A stretch of 64,000 bases of DNA from Nocardioides baculatus (GTDB taxonomy: Bacteria; Actinomycetota; Actinomycetes; Propionibacteriales; Nocardioidaceae): the NCBI RefSeq assembly GCF_016735675.1, contig NZ_JAERSG010000006.1, positions 1-64,000 on the forward strand. The letters run 5' to 3'. The translations under genes were made by a program, and so were the position numbers. Below, one piece after another: positions 55,141-63,012 of this stretch; position 1 is the stretch's first letter; every line of letters begins with the position of its first letter. The notes under the pieces were generated by a model. The model was not told the DNA's origin, did not search any database, and saw nothing but the letters and a program-made list of their open reading frames with translations.

Positions 55141-56039
55141 TGCCCCCGTTCGTCGACGGGCCGGTGCGGGTCACCGTCCCGGCGACCTCGGCCAACCTCG
55201 GCCCCGGCTTCGACTCGCTCGGCCTCGCGCTCTCCCTGCGCGACGAGCTCGAGGCGGAGGTGCTGCCCGAGGGCCTGGTCGTCGAGGTCGAGGGCGCCGG
55301 CGCGGACGGCGTGCCCCGCGACGAGTCGCACCTCGTCGTCCGCTCGATGCGGGCGGCGTTCGAGCTGATGGGGGAGCAACCCCCCGGCCTGCGGCTGTCC
55401 TGCCACAACGTCATCCCGCACGCGCGCGGCCTCGGGTCGTCGTCGGCGGCGATCGTCGCCGGGGTCGTGCTCGCCCGTGCGCTCGTGGCGGGCGGCCAGC
55501 TGCTGGCCTCCGACGAGGCGCTGTTCGACCTCGCCGCCGACCTCGAGGGCCACCCCGACAACGTGGCGCCCGCCTTCTACGGAGGCTTCGTGATCTCGGG
55601 GCGCGAGGACGAGCAGTGGTACGCCGTCCGCGCCGGCGTCGACCCGCGGGTCACCGCGGTCGTCTACGTCCCGCCGACCGGCGTCGAGACCACCGTCGCC
55701 CGCGGGCTGCTGCCCGCGACCGTCCCGCACGCCGACGCCGCGGCCAACTCCGGGCGCACCGCGCTGCTGGTCGCCGCCCTCGGTGGGCAGCCCGAGCACC
55801 TGCTCGCCGCGACCCGCGACTGGCTGCACCAGGAGCAGCGCGAGCCCGCGATGCCCGAGACGCTGGCGCTGGTCCACCGCCTCCGCGCGGACGGCGTACC
55901 GGCGGTGGTGTCGGGTGCGGGGCCGACGGTGCTGGCATTCGGGACGACCGACACGTCCGCGCTGACCGGGCGCTGCCCGGACGGCTGGGTGTGTCACGAC
56001 CTGTCGGTCTCCTCCGACGGGGCTCGGCTGCTAGCCTGA
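55140..56039 (+). CDS. thrB: Homoserine kinase
   Basis: A 299-residue GHMP kinase phosphorylating homoserine. The characteristic motifs are VPATSANLGPGFDSLGLAL (motif 1, about 14-32), the ATP loop PHARGLGSSSAAI (motif 2, near 96) and VSGAGPTVLAFG (motif 3, near 257). The ATG overlaps the thrC stop by one base (TGATG). After the stop there are 129 bases before the rho GTG, with a -10-like TAGCCT at the end of thrB, so a separate rho promoter is likely. Confidence 0.95.
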   Translation: MPPFVDGPVRVTVPATSANLGPGFDSLGLALSLRDELEAEVLPEGLVVEVEGAGADGVPRDESHLVVRSMRAAFELMGEQPPGLRLSCHNVIPHARGLGSSSAAIVAGVVLARALVAGGQLLASDEALFDLAADLEGHPDNVAPAFYGGFVISGREDEQWYAVRAGVDPRVTAVVYVPPTGVETTVARGLLPATVPHADAAANSGRTALLVAALGGQPEHLLAATRDWLHQEQREPAMPETLALVHRLRADGVPAVVSGAGPTVLAFGTTDTSALTGRCPDGWVCHDLSVSSDGARLLA

Positions 56040-56168
56040 GTGCGCGCCGTTCGGCGCACCCGCCCCACCCGGTCCCTCTGACCGCGTGCACGGGCGACCA
56101 CCATCCGCCGCACCACGGCACCGCTCGATCGGTTCCGTTCGCGGCGACGCAACGTGCGAAGGACCCAC

Positions 56169-57989
56169 GTGACCGAGACTCCCTCTGTCGAGACCGCCGA
56201 GACCCCTGCCGAGAGCGCTGCCGCGAAGAAGCCGGCCAAGAAGTCGGGTGGCCTGAACTCGATGCTGCTGGCCGACCTCAAGTCGATGGCCGCCGGCCTC
56301 GGCGTCGCCGGCGCCGGCTCGATGAAGAAGGCGCAGCTGGTCGACGCGATCAAGGCCGCGCAGTCGGGCGCGGGCGCGCCGCGGGCCGAGAAGCCCGCGG
56401 ATGCGCCGAAGGAAGCCTCGAAGGAAGCGCCGACGGAGGCACCGACGGAGGCACCGAAGGCGGACGAGGCCCCGGCCGCGCAGACGACCGTGCGCACCCG
56501 TACCCGCAAGCAGCGCCAGGCCGACCAGGCCGAGAAGCAGGCCGACCAGAAGGCCGACACCCAGCAGGACCAGCAGGCGAGGTCCGACAAGCAGGACCGC
56601 CCGGACAAGCAGGACCGGCAGGACAAGCAGCAGGACAAGCAGGACCGCCAGGACAAGCAGGACCGCCAGGACAAGCAGGACCGGCAGAACGAGCCGAAGC
56701 AGGGCCAGAAGCAGCAGGGCCAGGGCAAGCAGCAGAACCAGCAGGCCCAGCAGCAGGCGCAGCACGCCCAGCAGCAGAACCAGCAGGCCCAGAACCAGCA
56801 GCAGGACGACGACGAGGACGGCGAGGGCGGCAGCCGTCGCAACCGTCGTCGCCGCGGTCGTGACCGCACCACGGTGCGTGCGGGTGGTCGCAACGAGCCC
56901 GACACCACGATCCTCGAGGACGACGTCCTGGTGCCGGCCGCCGGCATCCTCGACGTGCTGGACAACTGCGCGTTCGTGCGCACCTCGGGCTACCTCCCGG
57001 GTCCCGAGGACGTCTACCTGTCGCTGTCGATGGTGCGGAAGTACCACCTGCGACGCGGGGACGCGGTCGTCGGGCAGGTACGCCAGCCGCGTGAGGGGGA
57101 GCGTCGGGAGAAGTTCAACCCGATGGTCCGCATCGACAGCATCAACGGCACCGAGGCGGAGGGCGCCAAGGAGCGTCCGGAGTTCGCCGACTCGGTCCCG
57201 GTGCACCCGCACCAGCGCCTGCGCCTGGCCACCGACGACGCCAACGTGATCGGCAAGGTCGTCGACATCGCCGCGCCCATCGGCAAGGGTCAGCGCGGTC
57301 TCGTGCTCACCCCGCCGCGTACGGGCACCACGACCCTGCTGCGCTCGATCGCGCAGTCGGTGACGACCAACAACCCGGAGTGCCACGTGATGGTGGTGCT
57401 GGTCGACACGCGTCCGGAGGAGGTCACCGACTACCAGCGCGCCGTGAAGGGCGAGGTCGTCGCGTCGACGTTCGACCGGCAGCCCGCCGACCACACCCTG
57501 GTCGCCGAGCTGGCCATCGAGCGTGCCAAGCGGCTCGTCGAGCTCGGCCACGACGTGGTCGTGCTGCTCGACTCGCTGACCCGCCTGGGCCGGGCCTACA
57601 ACCTCGCGGCACCGGCCAACGGCCGCGTGCTGGGTGGCCTGGTCGACGCCTCCGCAGTGCACCCGACCAAGGAGTTCTTCGGCGCGGCCCGCAAGATCGA
57701 GGACGCCGGCTCGCTGACGATCCTCGCGACCGTGAGCGTCGGGACCGGGTCGGCGACCGACGAGTTCTTCCTCGAGGAGCTGGCGGGCACCGCCAACCTC
57801 GAGCTGGTGCTCAGCGCGGACCGTGCGGCGAAGGGCATCGTGCCCGCCGTCGACGTCGCGGCGTCGGGCACCCGGCACGAGGAGAAGCTCCTCGCGCCGG
57901 CCGAGGGAGCGGTCGTCGGCGACCTGCGCAAGCAGCTCGCCGCCGCCGAGACCCCGGCTGCCGTCGGCAAGGTCATCGGCCACCGCTGA
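56169..57989 (+). CDS. rho: Rho-like transcription termination factor with an apparently degenerate ATPase site
   Basis: A 606-residue protein at the standard actinobacterial rho position. An N-terminal SAP-like helix (residues 26-60) is followed by a long disordered K/Q/D/R-rich insert (about 100-240) and a cold-shock RNA-binding domain from DVLVPAAGILDVLDN. The RecA-type core comes last. The core keeps the Walker B aspartate (Asp468, LLDSLTRLGRAYN) and an arginine finger (Arg569 in SGTRHEE). However, the P-loop reads PPRTGTTTLL (382-391) instead of PPKAGKTTLL, so Thr387 stands where the P-loop lysine should be. The catalytic glutamate position is Thr414 (VDTRPEEV). The R-loop reads LAGTAN instead of FKGTGN, KRVFP is changed to KGIVP, and the C-terminus is short. 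AAGGA precedes the GTG. Either a non-hydrolysing paralogue or a divergent Rho. Confidence 0.85.
   Translation: MTETPSVETAETPAESAAAKKPAKKSGGLNSMLLADLKSMAAGLGVAGAGSMKKAQLVDAIKAAQSGAGAPRAEKPADAPKEASKEAPTEAPTEAPKADEAPAAQTTVRTRTRKQRQADQAEKQADQKADTQQDQQARSDKQDRPDKQDRQDKQQDKQDRQDKQDRQDKQDRQNEPKQGQKQQGQGKQQNQQAQQQAQHAQQQNQQAQNQQQDDDEDGEGGSRRNRRRRGRDRTTVRAGGRNEPDTTILEDDVLVPAAGILDVLDNCAFVRTSGYLPGPEDVYLSLSMVRKYHLRRGDAVVGQVRQPREGERREKFNPMVRIDSINGTEAEGAKERPEFADSVPVHPHQRLRLATDDANVIGKVVDIAAPIGKGQRGLVLTPPRTGTTTLLRSIAQSVTTNNPECHVMVVLVDTRPEEVTDYQRAVKGEVVASTFDRQPADHTLVAELAIERAKRLVELGHDVVVLLDSLTRLGRAYNLAAPANGRVLGGLVDASAVHPTKEFFGAARKIEDAGSLTILATVSVGTGSATDEFFLEELAGTANLELVLSADRAAKGIVPAVDVAASGTRHEEKLLAPAEGAVVGDLRKQLAAAETPAAVGKVIGHR
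56586..56687 (+). repeat. 18-bp tandem repeats inside rho (DKQDRQ repeats)
   Basis: Units beginning GACAAGCAG occur at 56586, 56604, 56622, 56634, 56652 and 56670, with a period of 18 bases except one 12-base unit. They encode five copies of DKQDR(P/Q) and one shortened DKQQ. Codon use within copies is nearly identical, which suggests recent duplication by slippage. The repeat lies in the disordered linker of the Rho-like protein. Confidence 0.85.
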
Positions 57990-58104
57990 GGTGGGAATGC
58001 CCGGATTGGCGCCGCTGTTGAGGCCGGTGGCACACTTGTGCGTCGGTTCCGGTTCACGTCACTTGCGATCCACGCGGACGACCCGGAACAACTGAGAGGA
58101 CACC

Positions 58105-58329
58105 ATGAAGAAGGACACTCACCCCGACTACGTCGAGACCGCCGTCACCTGCACCTGCGGCGCGTCGTTCACCACCCGCAGCACCGCGACCTCCGGCTCG
58201 ATCCACGCCGATGTCTGCTCGCAGTGCCACCCGTTCTACACCGGCAAGCAGAAGATCCTCGACACCGGCGGCCGCGTCGCCCGGTTCGAGTCGCGCTACG
58301 GCAAGAAGGCTGCTGCCGAGAGCAAGTAG
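58105..58329 (+). CDS. rpmE: 50S ribosomal protein L31 (zinc-binding type)
   Basis: A 74-residue L31 of the zinc-binding C+ class. The cysteines are at 16 and 18 (TCTCG) and at 38 and 41 (CSQC), followed by HPFYTGKQK, the family signature. L31 sits at the subunit interface of the ribosome. Zinc-free paralogues often replace it under zinc limitation, but none is in the window. GAGAGG lies before the ATG. It is transcribed after rho and ends just before a strong terminator hairpin. Confidence 0.96.
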   Translation: MKKDTHPDYVETAVTCTCGASFTTRSTATSGSIHADVCSQCHPFYTGKQKILDTGGRVARFESRYGKKAAAESK

Positions 58330-58338
58330 TCCACGTCA

Positions 58339-58375
58339 GGCGCCGGTCGCCCGCTCATCGCGGGTGGCCGGCGCC
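58339..58375 (+). terminator. Long hairpin terminator downstream of rpmE
   Basis: A 16-bp stem at 58339-58354 and 58360-58375 pairs completely, counting two G-U pairs, around a TCATC loop and is followed by TTGTCGT. It lies 9 bases after the rpmE stop and before the prfA start, so it separates the rho-rpmE and prfA-prmC-tsaC units. Confidence 0.85.
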
Positions 58376-58413
58376 TTGTCGTCTGTCCACCCACCAGCCA
58401 GCAGGAGCGCGAA

Positions 58414-59487
58414 GTGTTCGAGGCCGTCGAGGGCATGCGCCAGGAGCACGCGGACATCGAGGCACGCCTCGCCCTCCCCGAGACGCACGCCGACCAGCGG
58501 CTCGCCAAGCAGCTCAACCAGCGCTACGCCGAGCTGACCGCGGTCGTGACCACCTGGCAGGACTGGCTCCAGCTGGGCGACGACATCGAGGCCGCGCGCG
58601 AGCTCGCCTCGGAGGATCCCGCCTTCGCGCAGGAGGCCGAGGACCTCGCGGCCCGTCGCGAGGTGGCCAGCGAGCGGCTGCGACGGCTGCTGGTGCCCCG
58701 CGACGCCGCCGACGGCAAGGACGCACTGCTCGAGATCAAGTCCGGTGAGGGCGGCGAGGAGTCGGCGCTGTTCGCCGGCGACCTGCTGCGGATGTACTCC
58801 CGCTACGCCGAGGCCCGCGGCTGGGGCGTGGAGGTCCTCGACGCCACCGAGTCCGACCTCGGCGGCTACAAGTCGGTCACCGCCGCGGTCAAGGCCCGGG
58901 GGACCGTCGAGCCCGGCCAGGCGCCGTACGCCCTGCTGAAGTTCGAGGGCGGGGTGCACCGGGTCCAGCGGGTGCCGGTCACCGAGTCGCAGGGCCGCGT
59001 GCACACCTCCGCGGCCGGCGTCCTGGTGTCCCCGGAGGCCGAGCCGGTCGACGTCGAGATCAACGACAACGACCTGCGCATCGACGTCTACCGCTCCAGC
59101 GGACCCGGCGGGCAGAGCGTCAACACCACCGACTCGGCCGTGCGGATCACCCACGTGCCGACCGGCATCGTGGCGAGCTGCCAGAACGAGAAGAGCCAGC
59201 TGCAGAACAAGGAGTCCGCGATGCGGATCCTGCGCTCGCGGCTGCTGCAGGCCGCCCAGGACGCCGCCGACGCCGAGGCCAGCGACGCGCGGCGCTCGCA
59301 GGTGCGCACGGTGGACCGCTCGGAGCGGATCCGCACCTACAACTTCCCGGAGAACCGGATCTCGGACCACCGCACCGGCTACAAGTCCTACAACCTCGAC
59401 CAGGTCCTCGACGGCGACCTCCAGCCGGTCCTCGACTCGTGCGTCGAGGCCGACATGGCCACCCGCCTCGCCGAGCTGGAGTCCTGA
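58414..59487 (+). CDS. prfA: Peptide chain release factor 1
   Basis: A 357-residue class I release factor that reads UAA and UAG. The GGQ catalytic loop is in [11 protein letters not shown] (near 232-234). The stop-codon recognition tripeptide is PVT in [18 protein letters not shown], the RF1 form, with valine in place of the common alanine. The N-terminal coiled-coil includes [16 protein letters not shown]. The GTG at 58414 has AGGAG upstream. prmC, which methylates the GGQ glutamine, begins directly after the stop codon, the standard pairing. Confidence 0.95.
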   Translation: MFEAVEGMRQEHADIEARLALPETHADQRLAKQLNQRYAELTAVVTTWQDWLQLGDDIEAARELASEDPAFAQEAEDLAARREVASERLRRLLVPRDAADGKDALLEIKSGEGGEESALFAGDLLRMYSRYAEARGWGVEVLDATESDLGGYKSVTAAVKARGTVEPGQAPYALLKFEGGVHRVQRVPVTESQGRVHTSAAGVLVSPEAEPVDVEINDNDLRIDVYRSSGPGGQSVNTTDSAVRITHVPTGIVASCQNEKSQLQNKESAMRILRSRLLQAAQDAADAEASDARRSQVRTVDRSERIRTYNFPENRISDHRTGYKSYNLDQVLDGDLQPVLDSCVEADMATRLAELES

Positions 59488-60330
59488 GTGCGGGCGAGCA
59501 CCGCACGCCGCGACGCCGCCGCCCGGCTGCGCGAGGCCGGGGTCGCCTCGCCCGAGCGGGACGCCGACCTGCTGCTGGCCCACGTGCTCGACGTCGGCCT
59601 CGGCCGACTGCCCCTCGTCGAGGACCTCGGTGCCGCCGAGCAGGAGCAGTACGACGCGCTGGTGGCGCGTCGTGCCGACCGCGAGCCCCTCCAGCACCTG
59701 ACCGGCTCCGCGGCGTTCCGCCACGTCGAGCTGGCCGTCGGGCCCGGGGTCTTCGTGCCGCGCCCGGAGACCGAGCTGCTGGCCGGCTGGGCGATCGAGC
59801 AGGCCCACCTCGTCGGGCGAGCACCGGTCGTCGTCGACCTCTGCACCGGCTCCGGCGCCATCGCGCGGGCGATCGCCGACGAGGTCCCCGACGCCGACGT
59901 CCACGCCGTCGAGCTCGACGAGGGGGCGCTGGCCTGGGCCGAGCGCAACCTCGCCGGCACGGGCGTCGACCTGCGCCACGGCGACCTCGCCAGCGCCTTC
60001 GACGACCTGCTCGGCACGGTCGACGTGGTCGTGTGCAACCCGCCCTACATCCCGCTGGAGGCCTGGGAGTCCGTCGCCGCCGAGGCGCGCGACCACGATC
60101 CCCACCTCGCCCTCTTCTCCGGCCAGGACGGCCTCGACGCGATCCGGGTGCTCGAGCGCCGGGCAGCCGAGCTGCTGCGGCCCGGGGGAGTGGTCGGCGC
60201 CGAGCACGCCGACGTCCAGGGGGAGTCCGCGCCGGGCGTGTTCGTCGCCACGGGCTGCTGGGCCGACGTCGCCGACCACCGCGACCTCGCGGGTCGACCG
60301 CGCTACCTGACCGCGCGACTGGCACGATGA
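59488..60330 (+). CDS. prmC: Peptide chain release factor N5-glutamine methyltransferase
   Basis: A 280-residue SAM-dependent methyltransferase (HemK/PrmC). It methylates the GGQ glutamine of RF1 and RF2. The N-terminal helical domain recognises the factor. The SAM motif is VVDLCTGSGAIARAIADE (about 113-130), and the catalytic NPPY is in VVCNPPYIPLEAWE near 184-187. GVFVPRPETELLAG is typical. The GTG start directly follows the prfA stop, and the end overlaps the tsaC gene by ATGA. Confidence 0.95.
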   Translation: MRASTARRDAAARLREAGVASPERDADLLLAHVLDVGLGRLPLVEDLGAAEQEQYDALVARRADREPLQHLTGSAAFRHVELAVGPGVFVPRPETELLAGWAIEQAHLVGRAPVVVDLCTGSGAIARAIADEVPDADVHAVELDEGALAWAERNLAGTGVDLRHGDLASAFDDLLGTVDVVVCNPPYIPLEAWESVAAEARDHDPHLALFSGQDGLDAIRVLERRAAELLRPGGVVGAEHADVQGESAPGVFVATGCWADVADHRDLAGRPRYLTARLAR

Positions 60331-60992
60331 GCAGCGTGGACAGGCACGGAACCTCGACCGACGAGGAGCGCGAGGCTGCGGTGACCGCCGCCGCCGGCGC
60401 CGTACGACGCGGCGAGCTGGTCGTCATCCCCACCGACACCGTCTACGGCATCGCCGCCGACGCGTTCTCCCACGAGGCCGTCCAGCGGTTGCTGGACGCC
60501 AAGGGCCGTGGTCGCGACATGCCGCCGCCCGTCCTCGTCTCCGCGGCGACCACGCTCGACGCGCTCGCCGAGAGCGTCCCGCCGTGGGCGCGCACCCTGG
60601 TCGAGGAGTTCTGGCCCGGTCCGCTGACGCTCGTCTGCCACCAGCAGGCGTCCCTCGTGTGGGACCTGGGCGAGACGCGCGGCACCGTCGCCGTACGCAT
60701 GCCGGACGACGAGGTCGCCCTCGCGGTCCTCGAGCGCACCGGTCCGCTCGCGGTCTCCTCGGCCAACATCACCGGCCGCCCGGCCGCCACCGACGCCGAT
60801 GCGGCCGAGGAGATGCTCGGCGACTCCGTCGCGGTCATCGTGGACGGCGGCACCTCGCCGGGCGGCGAGGCCTCCACGATCATCGACGTCACCGTCCCGG
60901 AGGGACGGGTGCTGCGCCTCGGCGCCCTCTCGCTCGACCAGCTCAACGCGGCGATCGAGGAGCACGGGGTCGTGCTCACGGACGAGGCCTGA
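60327..60992 (+). CDS. tsaC: L-threonylcarbamoyladenylate synthase (Sua5/YciO/YrdC family)
   Basis: A 221-residue enzyme that forms threonylcarbamoyl-AMP from threonine, bicarbonate and ATP, the first step of t6A37 tRNA modification. The opening ELVVIPTDTVYGIAADAF (about 31-48), the DAKGRGRDMPPPVLVS segment and PLAVSSANITGRPA near 140-153 are the family signatures. The chain is the short YrdC form without the Sua5 C-terminal domain. It overlaps prmC by four bases and is followed two bases later by wecA, as in Mycobacterium (Rv1301-rfe). Confidence 0.93.
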   Translation: MSSVDRHGTSTDEEREAAVTAAAGAVRRGELVVIPTDTVYGIAADAFSHEAVQRLLDAKGRGRDMPPPVLVSAATTLDALAESVPPWARTLVEEFWPGPLTLVCHQQASLVWDLGETRGTVAVRMPDDEVALAVLERTGPLAVSSANITGRPAATDADAAEEMLGDSVAVIVDGGTSPGGEASTIIDVTVPEGRVLRLGALSLDQLNAAIEEHGVVLTDEA

Positions 60993-60994
60993 CG

Positions 60995-62209
60995 GTGCGG
61001 GAGTACCTCCTCGTCTTCCTGGTCTCCCTGTCGGTGACCTACCTCCTCACGGTCGTGGCCCGTGAGATCGCCCTGCGCACCGGAGCCGTCGCCGCCGTGC
61101 GCGACCGCGACGTGCACGCCGTGCCGATCCCCTACCTCGGCGGGCTGGCGATGCTCGGGGGCCTCGTGGCGGCGTACGGCGTCGCCCGTGAGCTGCCGTT
61201 CCTGTCCACCAGCGAGACCTTCGTCTTCCGCGACGCCGGCGTCGTGCTGCTCGCCGGTGCCCTCGTCTGCGCCGTGGGGGTGCTCGACGACATCTTCGAG
61301 CTCGACGCGCTGACCAAGCTCGGCGGCCAGGTGCTCGCGGCGTCCCTGCTGGTCGCCCTGGGCGTGCGCTTCTACTTCTTCCCCGCTCCGGACGGCAACC
61401 AGATCTCGATCAGCGACGCCCAGGGTGCGCTCCTCACGTTCGTGGTGGTCATCGGCACCATGAACGCGGTCAACTTCGTCGACGGGCTCGACGGGCTGGC
61501 CGCCGGCGTGGTCGGCATCGGCGCGGTCGCCTTCTTCGTCTACTGCTACCGGCTCTCCGACGTCAACAACCTCACGCTGGCCACCACCGGCGCGCTGCTC
61601 AGCGCCGCCCTGGCGGGGGCCTGCGCCGGCTTCCTGCCGCACAACTTCCATCCCGCCCGGCTGTTCATGGGCGACTCCGGGTCGATGCTCATCGGCCTCG
61701 TGCTCTCGGCCAGCGCGCTGACGCTGACCGGGCAGTTCACCGGGATGCCGACCTCGGCGGGCAACAGCCTCTTCGTGACCGTGCTGCCGGTGCTGCTGCC
61801 GATCTCACTGCTGATGGTGCCGGTCGTCGACATGGTCCTGGCGATCGTGCGCCGCACCCGCGCCGGCCGGTCGCCGATGAGCGCCGACAAGCAGCACCTG
61901 CACCACCGCCTCCTCGAGATCGGCCACTCCCAGCGCCGTGCCGTCGTGATCATGTGGATGTGGGCCGCCACCGTCGCGGCCGGTGCCGTGATCGTGAGCC
62001 TGACGACCGGGTCGCTGGTGTGGTGGACCCTCGGCTCGATGCTTGCCCTGACGATCGCGCTGACGTTCGTGCTGCCGCGCGTGCAGCGACCGCGCAAGAC
62101 CGGCCTGGGCAACACCGGGCTGCCCGAGAACGCCGAGGTCGAGGGCCGGGTCGACGACGCCGAGGACCCTCTCCTCGAGCCGATGGAGGACCCGGCGACC
62201 GGTCGCTGA
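60995..62209 (+). CDS. wecA: Undecaprenyl/decaprenyl-phosphate N-acetylhexosamine-1-phosphate transferase (WecA/TagO type)
   Basis: A 404-residue polytopic membrane enzyme with about 11 helices. It attaches sugar-1-phosphate to polyprenyl phosphate, the first committed step for arabinogalactan-like or teichoic-acid-like wall glycans. Catalytic cytoplasmic loops are VGVLDDIFELD (metal-binding aspartates), NAVNFVDGLDGLAAG, MGDSGSM and the HLHHRLLEIGHS motif. The GTG has GAGG eight bases upstream. The C-terminus (about 365-404) is an acidic cytoplasmic tail. It ends 81 bases before the ATP synthase operon, an arrangement conserved in actinobacteria. Confidence 0.93.
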   Translation: MREYLLVFLVSLSVTYLLTVVAREIALRTGAVAAVRDRDVHAVPIPYLGGLAMLGGLVAAYGVARELPFLSTSETFVFRDAGVVLLAGALVCAVGVLDDIFELDALTKLGGQVLAASLLVALGVRFYFFPAPDGNQISISDAQGALLTFVVVIGTMNAVNFVDGLDGLAAGVVGIGAVAFFVYCYRLSDVNNLTLATTGALLSAALAGACAGFLPHNFHPARLFMGDSGSMLIGLVLSASALTLTGQFTGMPTSAGNSLFVTVLPVLLPISLLMVPVVDMVLAIVRRTRAGRSPMSADKQHLHHRLLEIGHSQRRAVVIMWMWAATVAAGAVIVSLTTGSLVWWTLGSMLALTIALTFVLPRVQRPRKTGLGNTGLPENAEVEGRVDDAEDPLLEPMEDPATGR

Positions 62210-62236
62210 GGCCCGAATGGAGGTGCGGGTGGACTT

Positions 62237-62252
62237 TGTGATAGTTTTCACG
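62237..62252. promoter_or_regulatory. Candidate CRP/GlxR-type site upstream of the ATP synthase operon
   Basis: TGTGA-TAGTTT-TCACG matches the cAMP receptor protein consensus TGTGA-N6-TCACA in nine of ten fixed positions. It lies 39 bases before the ATG of the first ATP-operon gene, after the wecA stop. A -10-like TAGTTT occupies the spacer, so binding could repress. The prediction rests on the motif and position only. Confidence 0.5.
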
Positions 62253-62290
62253 AGCAGTCACCCAGACCACTGAGAGACAGGCCGCCGCCC

Positions 62291-62746
62291 ATGACGACCG
62301 AGTCGAAGACAGGCCCCCGCACCGGGGTGTCGCCGGTCCTCGGGGCTCTGGGCGCCGGGACCGTCGCGGTCCTCGTCCTCCTCGTCGTCGCCGGTCTCGT
62401 CGACGGTCGACCGGGCGTCGTCGGCGCAGCGATCGGGGGAGTGCTGACCCTCGTGGTCTTCTCGTTCGGCCTCGTCGCCGTCGGTTTCGTCGCGCGCCTC
62501 CTGCCGAGTGCCTCGATGCTCGTCGCGCTGATGACCTACCTGCTCCAGCTGTTCGTGCTCGCGCTCGTCGTGGTCGCCATCGACGGCGCCGGCGTGGGCG
62601 CCGAGACCCTGTCGCGCGGCTGGTTCGCCGCTGCCGTCATCGTGGTCACGCTGACGTGGCTGGCGGGCCAGGCGGTCGCCGCCACCCGGCAGCGGATCCC
62701 GGTCTACGACCTCCCGTCGGGGGCTGGACCCGGGGGTGAGCGATGA
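62291..62746 (+). CDS. AtpI-like membrane protein at the start of the ATP synthase operon
   Basis: A 151-residue protein with four hydrophobic helices (about 17-37, 43-70, 74-99, 107-128). It occupies the place of mycobacterial Rv1303 and the Streptomyces atpI gene, between wecA and atpB. AtpI-type proteins are thought to help assembly of the c-ring or ion supply. Sequence conservation in this family is low, so identity rests mainly on topology and position. The ATG at 62291 lies in a short leader containing a CRP-like site. The end overlaps the next gene as ATGA. Confidence 0.72.
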   Translation: MTTESKTGPRTGVSPVLGALGAGTVAVLVLLVVAGLVDGRPGVVGAAIGGVLTLVVFSFGLVAVGFVARLLPSASMLVALMTYLLQLFVLALVVVAIDGAGVGAETLSRGWFAAAVIVVTLTWLAGQAVAATRQRIPVYDLPSGAGPGGER

Positions 62747-63000
62747 CCGATTCCGCTGCTAGTGTGCGGGGCGCGATGGCTCGACAGCTTCCCCCGACGG
62801 CCTCATCCGACGACTCTCCCAAGGGCGACCCCTGGCACGCCTTCGGCTACATCGTCTCGGGTGTGGGTGTCTACGGTCTCGCTGGCTGGGCGCTCGACCG
62901 TTGGCTGGGAACGACCTTCCTCGTGGCGATCGGCATCCTGATCGGCGCCGGCTTCGGGATCTACATGACATATGCACGGTTCAACAAGGCAAGCCAGTAG
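62743..63000 (+). CDS. AtpZ/AtpI-family small membrane protein
   Basis: An 85-residue protein with two transmembrane helices. DPWHAFGYIVSGVGVYGLAGW (first helix), the charged turn ALDRWLGTT and FLVAIGILIGAGFGIYMTYARFN (second helix) match the AtpZ/AtpI family, thought to be a small Mg2+/Ca2+-related accessory of F-ATPase. It overlaps the preceding AtpI-like gene and lies 12 bases before atpB. Having both an AtpI-like and an AtpZ-like gene is a small departure from Mycobacterium, which shows only one. Confidence 0.85.
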   Translation: MTDSAASVRGAMARQLPPTASSDDSPKGDPWHAFGYIVSGVGVYGLAGWALDRWLGTTFLVAIGILIGAGFGIYMTYARFNKASQ

Positions 63001-63012
63001 GAGACTGACTCG

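Noticed and set aside
56586..56687. Regular repeats that could suggest a CRISPR array
   Set aside because: The units are contiguous 18-bp in-frame repeats within a coding sequence, without unique spacers and without cas genes nearby.
56031..57983. A 650-codon minus-strand frame opposite rho
   Set aside because: Its leucine/valine-rich stretch is simply the complement of the K/Q/D-rich Rho insert, so it is not a membrane protein gene.
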